64,000 nt of DNA from Paenibacillus sp. OVF10 (GTDB taxonomy: Bacteria; Bacillota; Bacilli; Paenibacillales; Paenibacillaceae). Below are positions 8,802 to 16,431 of the stretch, in pieces (position 1 is the first letter of the stretch; every line of letters begins with the position of its first letter). Where the stretch lies: positions 6,262,001 to 6,326,000 of the forward strand of contig CP094668.1 in assembly GCA_022836915.1 (NCBI GenBank). Direction: 5' to 3'. The notes below the pieces were generated by a model, which made no database searches, was not told the origin of the DNA, and saw nothing but the letters and a program-made list of their open reading frames with translations. Made by a program: the position numbers and the translations under genes.

Positions 8802-11089
8802 TTACACCGTAAAGCGTGACAAGGTTTCTTTCAGTTCAGTGGACACATTCTCCAGTTTGCCAGACAGATTGACCAGCTGGTTACTGATATTTTGCTGTTC
8901 ACTGCTCAAGGAAGCTACTTCTTGAGACGTTGCAGAAGATTCTTCAGCTACAGCGCTGACATTACTCATAGCTTCAGACAATGTACCTTGGGATTTGTTT
9001 AATTCTCCAATAGAACCTGTCACCATGCCCAGACGTTCCACAAATGCACCCATCTGTTCCTGTACGGAAGCAAAGATGACGTTGGTATCTTTAACCGCAT
9101 CCATCTGTTCCTTGAATAATGGATAAGCTGCAGACAAAGCATCCACGGTCTCATTCATTTCAGTCATGATTTTGTCTGTGATCTCTCCAACCATCTCAAT
9201 GGATTGTCTGGATTGAGCCGCAAGCTGACGAACCTCATCTGCCACCACCATGAATCCGCGTCCGGCTGCACCGGCACGTGCTGCTTCAATGGTCGCATTC
9301 AGGGAAAGGATATTTGTCTGTTTCGTTATGTTTTGCAGCACTTCAAGCACTTTCAGAACAGAGGACGTGCTCTCTTTCAGCGAATCAACCTTATTCACCA
9401 GTGCACCAATCATTTCTTCTGTCTTCTGGGTTTTGGTCATCAACTGATTCAGATGTTGTGTTCCTGTCTGACTGGACTTCTCTACATGACGAGCAGAATC
9501 ACCCATCTGTTCATTAGCAGCGATTACACTCTGCATCTGACGAGAGATATTGTCAGTTAATTCATTACCACGTTCCGCTTCAGTTGCCAAGCTGCCTGCA
9601 CCGCCTGCGATCTCCTCTGTAGCTACGGCGATCTCCGAAGCAGATACAGCCGTTTTCTTGGATGCACTGCTCAGCTCAGAGGCTGTATCCAATACTTCCT
9701 GCGCAGAACGATTGGTTTGTTCAACCAGCTTAGTAATCTGCTCCATCATCAGATTGAAGGCAGATGAGAGCTGACCAATTTCATCTTTGGAGCTGTATGG
9801 TGTACGAACTTTAAGATTACCTTTCGCACCTTCCTGCATCAGGTCTTTCAATTTTCCGAGTGGACGAGCGATCATACGCACCATCCAGATTCCAATCAAT
9901 ACTGCAATCCCCGCATCAATCAGCGCCATCCACAGGGTTAGGGTCAGAATACCCTTTGCATCCTGAACCAAAACAGAGGTAGGTATCATACCAACCAGTT
10001 TCCAATTGGATGTATCCATCGTACTGTATACAGCCAGCATTTCCGTAGATTTGCCATCTACCGTATACTCCGTATTCGTGCTACCTGCTGGTTCGGTCAA
10101 CTCTTTGACAAATGCAAGCTCTGTATCTTGTCCCGTACGATCCGAGATCGAGGATGCAACCACTTTATTATCCGGAGCAATCAGTTGAAGAATAGCTCCT
10201 GGCCCCAGATCAAGCGATTTCAGTTGTTCCTCCAAAACTTCCAGTTTCAGTTCAATAACCAGAACATACGACTGAGTAGTCCCCTGCAAGTTTTTCATGG
10301 AACGTGCGATTTTAAACGTTGGGGTTGAGCCATCTTCCTTGACCTCTGTTGGAAGCCAGCGATAACCGCCCGCCTCAATCAACTCACTGTACCATGCTTC
10401 CTGGCGAATGTTGCCCATGGATGAACTGTTGCTGCCTGTACCCATAATGGACTTTGTATCGTCCGTAGGTACCAAATAAATCGCTTCCATAGATTTATTT
10501 GTAAATGCAACATTGGACAATTGCTTGTTGATTGAACTTGAGTTTATGAATGTATCATACGCAGTCAGATTTTGATCTGACATCTTTTGTAGCAAGGACT
10601 GCATTTCCGGATCAAAGAAAATCTGTGTGGATGTATCCACAAACCTCTCCAAAATAATGTCCATTTTTTGTTTGGTCTGATCAATGGTCTCCTGATTGGC
10701 ACGTGAGGCATTTTTCTCTATCGTACCTTTGGCTTTTGAATAGGATAATAGACCTAAACTTACTACAAAAATCATAATTCCCGCAAAGAAGATCAAGAAC
10801 AGTTTAACCCCTACGGATTTAACCGGATTTGCCTTCTTAATCTGTTCGAAAGAAGCCCCCCAAAGTTTTTCCAATCCCGGTTTTTTAATTGTTTCTTCAC
10901 CCAATCGGTCTTGATCCAGCCCAGCTTGAGCTTGCTGCGGTCAATCTTAAACATTCTTTTGCCACTGCCTGTTGTTTTGCTTTTGACTACTTTTTCTTTC
11001 TTCACTTTCTGAACCTTCTCAGGATTAACCTGCTCGGCTTTTGTCACTTGCTCCCCACTGTCGTTCTGCTTCTTTTGAACCAATCCCAT
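8802..11089 (-). CDS. Methyl-accepting chemotaxis protein with basic N-terminal extension (frameshifted)
   Basis: A transmembrane chemoreceptor: TM1 (VKLFLIFFAGIMIFVVSLGL), an extracellular Cache-like sensor of about 270 residues, TM2, a HAMP domain (RPLGKLKDLMQEGAKGN) and a long cytoplasmic helical hairpin with the signalling tip TNILSLNATIEAARAG. It should signal through CheW/CheA to the flagellar motor. The long frame starts at 10904, but upstream codons up to 11089 join it if one C is added to the C6 run at 10856-10861. That adds about 70 Lys-rich residues before TM1. A TTG at 11083 is better spaced from the SD AGGTGA than the ATG at 11089, so the exact start is open. Ligand unknown. Confidence 0.85.
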
Positions 11090-11215
11090 TCACCTGCCAG
11101 TAATTTACTTGTTGGATTTTTCTTTCTCTCCCCTATAAATATGTAGTATTCGACAGCTTTCTTCGTTCCCCTTTCACTTTCCAGAAATATTTTACAACTT
11201 TATTCCTATTTTTCT

Positions 11216-11258
11216 ATAAAAAAAAGACCCCCATCTGCCGATAAACGGAGGTCCCCAT
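11216..11258 (-). terminator. Terminator downstream of trhP2
   Basis: On the minus strand GGACCTCC and GGGGGTC arms are followed by T8. It ends the mltG-trhP1-trhP2 group. Confidence 0.75.
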
Positions 11259-11323
11259 GTAAATTTCATAACACTATTTTGTTAAATCATAATACAATAT
11301 TGACACATTATAGGTATTTGAGC

Positions 11324-12652
11324 CTATTTCTTTTTTCTCATCATATCGAAGTACGAAACCGGTTGATCTACCTTCATTTTAATCAGTTGCAACGGGTGAC
11401 GAGCAGCATCTAGAACATTGCCTTCTTCATCCTGTATTTCACCGACCACCTGTTTGAAAAAGTGACCTCCCGGACCGAAAAATTCGATTTCCTGTCCTGG
11501 TTTGAAGTGATTGCGCTGTTGAATGGTTGCCATTCCTGTTTCAGCATCATACCCCATGACCAATCCAGCGAAGTCAAAAGGTACAGCCTTTTCTTCCGGT
11601 TCATAGATATGATCTTCATGGTCTGGTGTATCATAGAAAAATCCGGTATTCAGCGGGCGATTCGCCGCTTTGTTCATTTCTTCAACCCATTCAGGTTTCA
11701 GAACATAATTCTCCGGGTCTGCCATATAGGCGTCAATGGCTTGACGGTATACGTTAACCACAGTTGCCACGTAGTGGATCGATTTCATACGTCCTTCGAT
11801 CTTGAAACTGTCCACGCCCACATCAATCAACTCGGGAATATGGCCAATCATGCACAGATCCTTAGATCCCATGGAGAATGAATTATCCTGTTCCTGGAAC
11901 AGAGGAAGCTGATTCTCACCCAGTTTGAATGGCGCAGGTGCCTTCATCTGCATGTCCTCTTCGCTGACCCACACCGTATCTTCTCTCGCATCCTCGAACA
12001 GATCATACTTCCAGCGACAAGACTGGCAACAGCCACCCCGGTTGGAGTCCCGATCCGTAAAGTGATTGGATAGTACACAACGTCCGGAATACGAGGAACA
12101 CATCGCCCCGTGAATAAAGGCTTCAATTTCGATATCCACATTGGCCTTGATTTCTTCAATCTCTTCAAAGCTGGTCTCACGTCCGAGAACAACACGTGGA
12201 AGTCCTTCATCTTTCCAGAACTTCACGGCTTGCCAGTTGAGTGTGGATTGTTGAGTACTTAGATGTACCTCAAGGCCTGGCACAGCACGAAGGGCTACTT
12301 CAATAATAGCTGGATCGGCTACGATGATCGCAGAGATTCCCGCATTATAGAGGTTTTGCAGGTATGTTTCGATACCCTCAACATCCTCATTATGTGCATA
12401 GATGTTCGTCGCTACGAACACTTTGGCTCCATACTTTTTGGCAAACTCCACACCTTCACGCATCTCTTCAAAGCTGAAGTTATCCGCGTTGGAACGCAGT
12501 CCATAGGCCTGTCCACCGATATAAACGGCATCTGCACCGTAATGGATCGCAAATTTCAGTTTTTCCAGATTACCCGCCGGAGCTAGCAACTCCGGTTTGT
12601 CCAGACGGTTACGTTTACCCGAGAACTTCCGCTGTACCGCCACTGTTTCCAT
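11324..12652 (-). CDS. trhP2: U32-family tRNA uridine-34 hydroxylase component TrhP2
   Basis: A U32 peptidase-family protein of 442 residues, orthologous in length and context to B. subtilis YrrO (TrhP2). With TrhP1 it is known to make 5-hydroxyuridine at the tRNA wobble position using prephenate; it is not a demonstrated peptidase. The family signature IEAFIHGAMCSSYSGRC and the following GGCCQSCRW supply the conserved cysteines for an iron-sulfur site. The ATG at 12652 follows CGAGGTG by 6 bases, better than an in-frame GTG three codons upstream. It lies 17 bases after trhP1. Confidence 0.88.
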   Translation of the reverse strand: METVAVQRKFSGKRNRLDKPELLAPAGNLEKLKFAIHYGADAVYIGGQAYGLRSNADNFSFEEMREGVEFAKKYGAKVFVATNIYAHNEDVEGIETYLQNLYNAGISAIIVADPAIIEVALRAVPGLEVHLSTQQSTLNWQAVKFWKDEGLPRVVLGRETSFEEIEEIKANVDIEIEAFIHGAMCSSYSGRCVLSNHFTDRDSNRGGCCQSCRWKYDLFEDAREDTVWVSEEDMQMKAPAPFKLGENQLPLFQEQDNSFSMGSKDLCMIGHIPELIDVGVDSFKIEGRMKSIHYVATVVNVYRQAIDAYMADPENYVLKPEWVEEMNKAANRPLNTGFFYDTPDHEDHIYEPEEKAVPFDFAGLVMGYDAETGMATIQQRNHFKPGQEIEFFGPGGHFFKQVVGEIQDEEGNVLDAARHPLQLIKMKVDQPVSYFDMMRKKK

Positions 12653-12669
12653 TCTGTTCACCTCGTCTA

Positions 12670-13598
12670 TTAATACACTTGTTCTTTATAGAAAAATCCA
12701 AACGACAATTCACGTTCAGGGTCCTGTAACTTCCGTACCTCAGCGAGCCACTCTTCAGAGAACGCATATGCATCAGCATCGGCTACATAACTGTCAATCG
12801 CTGTCCGATATGCACGTACAACAGCTTCATTGTAGGTAAGTGATTTTAACATACCTTCAATTTTGAAACTGTGCACACCCGCTTCCATCAACAGATGAAG
12901 ATCTTCGAGGATACATATATCCTCAGAACTCATAATGTGCGTGCCGTTAATGTCCTCATAGATCGGAAACTTCTCATCCCGGCGTTCAGCCTCGATCAGG
13001 AACAATCCCCGTTCTTTGCCCAGATGTCCCTCAACCGGCCGCCCTTGATGAGCCATGTAACTTTGCACCAGACTGCGCTTGGAATGATAAATATTCGTCA
13101 TACCATGCACCTGAACCTGAGCTTCCACCTTCAAAAAGGAACCATTTCGGTCAACTCGTCCATATTCAACTCACGGGCAAGCACAACACGACTCGCTCCC
13201 TTAGTTCCCCAATAGTTGGCTGTCGCATAGTTCGTTGAAGTCATCTCCGCATTCCAGTGCAGCTTCACATGTGGAGCGTATTCCTTCATGGTAGCCAGCA
13301 CGGATGGATCATTAAACTCCACACCATCAATACCGATTCTGCCAAGTGCTTGAACATATTCAGGCAATTCTTTTAACAATTCGTTGGACATCAGATTAGT
13401 CATGGATACATACACACGCGCCTGATGTTTGGCTGCAATGGCAACCACCTCTGCTGTCTCTTCCACGCTAAAGCTGCCTGGAAGACGCATGCCGAATCGA
13501 TCATCTCCAATAACCAGAGCATCTGCTCCCGCCTGGAGCAGCACTTCTGCCTCTTTCACATTCGCTGCTGTAACAAGCAGTTCATGTTTCTTACTCAT
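12670..13598 (-). CDS. trhP1: U32-family tRNA uridine-34 hydroxylase component TrhP1 (frameshifted)
   Basis: About 309 residues after repair, the length of B. subtilis YrrN (TrhP1). The two halves meet at an A5 run (13133-13137, plus strand). Adding one A turns EMVPF-stop into EMVPFLKVEAQVQVHGM and continues to 12670. It is a TIM-barrel U32 protein that lacks the cysteine cluster of its partner: the equivalent stretch reads HGMTNIYHSKRSLVQ. It starts with MSKKHELLV after GGAGGGG. It sits between mltG and trhP2, the same neighbourhood as in B. subtilis but without the yrrM methyltransferase gene in between. Confidence 0.85.
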
Positions 13599-13612
13599 AT
13601 AATCCCCTCCGC

Positions 13613-14653
13613 TTATTGCGCAGCCTTACTTTTGGCTATATTTTGCTGGTGTTCCTTATACGTTTTGGCAAATAGATGTCCAGACGAGCCATCCTTTTTT
13701 GTCACATAGAACAGATACTCCGAAGCTTCCGGATTTAGCGCTGCTTCAATGGACGGAAGACTTGGACTGGCAATTGGACCTGGTGGCAAGCCTTTATTCA
13801 GATACGTATTATACGGACTTTTCACCTTTAGATCCTTGAAAAACAATCGTTCCTTCGGTTTGTCGAGCAGATATTGCACAGTAGCATCAATCTCCAGCTT
13901 CATATCCTGTTTGATCCGATTGTAGATTACACCTGCAACCAGAGCACGTTCCTCATCCACCACAACTTCTTTCTCCACAAGTGACGCAATCGTCAGCAGT
14001 TCATGCAGGGAAAGGTTCTTTTCCTGAAGCTTGGCTTCCAAATCAGGAATGGAATTAATCTTGGTCTGGAATTCTTCCAGCATCCGTTGCATCACATCAT
14101 GCGTGGAACTTCCCTTTTTCAGCTCATACGTCTCCGGGAACAGATACCCTTCCAATACGTAGCGAAGTTCTTCATCCACTGGAATATCTTTGATGATATC
14201 TACATCAAAGGCCGAAGGATCATTGGCCAGCTTGATGAATTCATCCCGATCTACAACATGCTCATAAGAAAGCTTACCCGCCATTTGCAAAACGTTATAA
14301 CCCTCCGGAATCGTAAATTTCACCATTTCCTCAGGTACAACTTCCCCACTACTCAGCTTGCTAACAATCTCATCATATGTCACGCCAGGATTCATAGAAT
14401 ATGTACCCGCCATGAAATTAGAACCTAGTTTCTTCCACTTTAAATACCCTTTAAAGGTTAACCCGCTTCGAATAAGGCCTTCTTCTTGAAGCTGATCCGC
14501 GATTTTCGAAGTTCCCGATCCGCTCTTAATCTCGAATACGATCGGTTCTGTAGAAGCTTCCACAGGACGCATCATACTCCATACGTAACCGCCTGCGCCT
14601 CCGGCAAGAACTACAATGATAAGCAGTATGACTACAATTGCTTTCCCTTTCAA
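13613..14653 (-). CDS. mltG: Endolytic murein transglycosylase
   Basis: A YceG/MltG-family enzyme that cleaves nascent glycan strands and is thought to set glycan length at the membrane. It has a short cytoplasmic start, one TM segment (IVVILLIIVVLAGGAGGYVW), a LysM-like segment and the YceG catalytic region. ASLVEKE carries the catalytic glutamate and is followed by AGVIYNRI and LEIDATVQYLL. I prefer the TTG start at 14653, about 11 bases after AAAGGAG; an alternative TTG lies 8 codons upstream at 14677. The stop is 14 bases from the trhP1 start. Confidence 0.88.
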   Translation of the reverse strand: MKGKAIVVILLIIVVLAGGAGGYVWSMMRPVEASTEPIVFEIKSGSGTSKIADQLQEEGLIRSGLTFKGYLKWKKLGSNFMAGTYSMNPGVTYDEIVSKLSSGEVVPEEMVKFTIPEGYNVLQMAGKLSYEHVVDRDEFIKLANDPSAFDVDIIKDIPVDEELRYVLEGYLFPETYELKKGSSTHDVMQRMLEEFQTKINSIPDLEAKLQEKNLSLHELLTIASLVEKEVVVDEERALVAGVIYNRIKQDMKLEIDATVQYLLDKPKERLFFKDLKVKSPYNTYLNKGLPPGPIASPSLPSIEAALNPEASEYLFYVTKKDGSSGHLFAKTYKEHQQNIAKSKAAQ

Positions 14654-14679
14654 AAAAGAAACAACTCCTTTACACAACC

Positions 14680-14704
14680 AAAAAGAGCGGACTTCTCCGC
14701 CCTC
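14680..14704 (-). terminator. Terminator-like hairpin between DUF1292 gene B and mltG
   Basis: On the minus strand AGGGCGGA and TCCGCTCT arms with a GAAG loop are followed by T5. It would reduce read-through from the alaS/ireB side into mltG. Confidence 0.7.
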
Positions 14705-14729
14705 CCGGTTTTTTCAATTTGAAGCTGAT

Positions 14730-15044
14730 TTAATCTTCGTCAATGGGGAGAGTACATTCATCATACAGTTCCGAGATGTTCTCCCACTCATCATCATCGT
14801 CGATCGTAACTAACTCTGGCATGATCTGGTCTTCACTTCCAGGCGATACTCGCAGAAGTTCAACCTCGTCATAAGGTCGCAACGAACTGCGGAGCACCGC
14901 GTACTGCTGACCGTTCACTTCGAACTCAGCCAACAAGTCATACGGTTGTGATTTACCGTTCTCTTCCTCGAGCTCAACATGAGCACCGAATGCCAGACGC
15001 AGTGAATCTGTCCATTTCAGGTCTTTGCGGCTATATTCCGTCAT
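14730..15044 (-). CDS. DUF1292 protein, copy B
   Basis: A small acidic protein of 104 residues with the DUF1292 pattern (YDLLAEFEVNGQQYAVLR, then a C-terminal WENISELYDE). Its start codon follows the stop of copy A immediately, so translation is probably coupled; a weak GAGGAAG lies inside the end of copy A. B. subtilis has a single member (YrzB) at the equivalent place. Function unknown. Confidence 0.75.
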   Translation of the reverse strand: MTEYSRKDLKWTDSLRLAFGAHVELEEENGKSQPYDLLAEFEVNGQQYAVLRSSLRPYDEVELLRVSPGSEDQIMPELVTIDDDDEWENISELYDECTLPIDED

Positions 15045-15344
15045 TTAGTTCGCTTCCTCTTCATCTTCAGCAAGAAATGTATTAAACGTCTCCTCGACGA
15101 TATCCCATTCGGCATCATCTTGGATGACGAAAAGTTTAATATCGTCGCCCTCTTCTTCATAACGGAATGCATATACATCCGTTTCGCCATCTTCAGGTTC
15201 AACCGGAGCAACCATCATGTACTTGGCCTCCGAACCATCTACTTCAAACTTCATGATGACTTCAAATTCCTCTTCATTACCCTCGTCATCCGCAATGTAA
15301 ATAATTTCCGCTTCTTCTTCCATACCCAGTTGATCTTCAGCCAT
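15045..15344 (-). CDS. DUF1292 protein, copy A (YrzB-like)
   Basis: A 99-residue, very acidic protein matching DUF1292: EIIYIADDEGNEEEFEVIMKF, then YMMVAPVE and DAEWDIVEETFN. This is the position of B. subtilis YrzB, directly after ruvX. The ATG at 15344 has GAGGGG upstream; an in-frame start at 15359 would overlap ruvX and has no better site. Function unknown; conserved linkage suggests a role with the ireB/ruvX/mltG genes, which is inference. Confidence 0.8.
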   Translation of the reverse strand: MAEDQLGMEEEAEIIYIADDEGNEEEFEVIMKFEVDGSEAKYMMVAPVEPEDGETDVYAFRYEEEGDDIKLFVIQDDAEWDIVEETFNTFLAEDEEEAN

Positions 15345-15355
15345 TGTTGATCCCC

Positions 15356-15772
15356 TCACCTTCTACTATTGGCATCCAAATAATTTTGCAAAATCAAGCT
15401 TGCGGCCATTTTGTCCACAACCTGCTTGCGTTTTTTCCGACTGACATCCGCTTCAATCAGCGTACGTTCTGCTGCCATGGTTGTCAGCCGTTCATCCCAA
15501 AGGTGAACAGGTAAATTCAGTTCATCCCGCAGGCGTTCGGCAAAAGCAATGCATATCTCACCGCGCGGTCCTACGGTGCCGTTCATGTTTTTGGGAAGTC
15601 CGACTACGATCTCACTAATCTCATGCTCACGCACAAGTTCGGCAATCCGAGCGAACTCGCCTTCATCACGGCGGCGTTCTAGCACTTCCAATCCCTGGGC
15701 AGTCCAACCGAAGGCGTCACTCGCGGCAACTCCGATTCTTCGGTCCCCATAGTCCAAACCTAATATTTTCAT
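15356..15772 (-). CDS. ruvX: RuvX/YqgF-family nuclease
   Basis: A 138-residue RNase H-fold protein, the usual family length. LDYGDRRIGVAASD at the N terminus and WDERLTT carry catalytic acidic residues; GLPKNMNGTVG is the conserved middle loop. The family (B. subtilis YrrK, E. coli YqgF) is linked to Holliday-junction resolution and to 16S rRNA 5'-end maturation. GGGAGA precedes the ATG. It lies between ireB and the DUF1292 pair, in the standard Firmicute order. Confidence 0.92.
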   Translation of the reverse strand: MKILGLDYGDRRIGVAASDAFGWTAQGLEVLERRRDEGEFARIAELVREHEISEIVVGLPKNMNGTVGPRGEICIAFAERLRDELNLPVHLWDERLTTMAAERTLIEADVSRKKRKQVVDKMAASLILQNYLDANSRR

Positions 15773-15897
15773 CCATGCTCTCCCATCCTGGGGCCTGCTC
15801 AGGTCGATTCAACATCGCCTTCTCAAGCTTCAGGCTGTCTTCTGTCGGTTCATTTCCCGCTGCCTGCATGGCTGCAACACAGCGGAAGCGGCGTACA

Positions 15898-16157
15898 TTA
15901 CCGGTGATTGGCCAGATAGGAACGTACAAGCTCTTCAATCAGCTCATCGCGCTCCTTTTACGGACCAGACTACGTGCGTTGTTGTGACGAGGAATGTATG
16001 CCGGGTCTCCGGAAATCAGATACCCAACAATCTGGTTGATCGGATTATACTCCTTATCGACCAATGCATCATATACTGTGAGAAGAATCTCTTTGGATGA
16101 TGCTTCCTGTTCGTCACCTTTCACATTAAATTTAACCGTCTTATCCATGGAGTCCAT
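15898..16157 (-). CDS. ireB: IreB-family regulatory phosphoprotein (frameshifted)
   Basis: About 86 residues after repair. The N-terminal MDSMDKTVKFN and the block YNPINQIVGYLISGDPAYI are characteristic of IreB (B. subtilis YrzL), a small phosphoprotein target of the Ser/Thr kinase IreK/PrkC in enterococci. At the T4 run 15956-15959 (plus strand) one base is missing. Adding it restores the expected RKKERDELIEELVRSYL tail and a stop at 15898-15900. The ATG at 16157 follows GCGAGGTG. It heads the ruvX-DUF1292 group and has its own promoter candidate. Confidence 0.88.
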
Positions 16158-16216
16158 TGATGACACCTCGCTCCTGCATGAACATGGGGACCATGTCCTG
16201 CCGAATTGATTTCTGT

Positions 16217-16431
16217 TTATATAATAACATATTCTGACTGCCACAAGTAAACAAAGGATAAGGCAATTGTGTTTTTTGCTTGTCCTTTACTGGCTTCAGC
16301 ATATTGCATCAGTCGATTCCACTCGCTCTCAGGTACAAAAGTTGGACGGGAAGAAGCATCCCGATCCAACCTCCGTATAACGAACAGAACCTTTCGAACT
16401 ATATTTTGGCCTTTGAAAGCCCTCGTTCGAT
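16217..16431 (-). other. Possible short gene with indels between alaS and ireB
   Basis: Minus-strand translation here looks coding in two frames that follow each other. Just after alaS one frame reads HKSNEGFQRPKYSSKGSV. A second frame reads RPTFVPESEWNRLMQYAEAS and ends at the stop at 16217-16219. Adding one base each to the G run and C run near 16358-16372 would join them into a protein of roughly 70 residues. No convincing start codon or SD is visible, and the 3' end overlaps the ireB promoter candidate. It may be an error-damaged small gene or a decayed one. Confidence 0.35.
16218..16246 (-). promoter_or_regulatory. Candidate promoter upstream of ireB
   Basis: On the minus strand TTGTGG (16241-16246) and TATATA (16218-16223) are 17 bases apart, about 60 bases before the ireB start. 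The -10 region is very A+T rich. The -35 box matches only partly. Confidence 0.45.

Noticed and set aside
11324..13598. U32 genes as secreted collagenases
   Set aside because: No signal peptide; neighbours and sizes match the intracellular tRNA hydroxylase components TrhP1/TrhP2.
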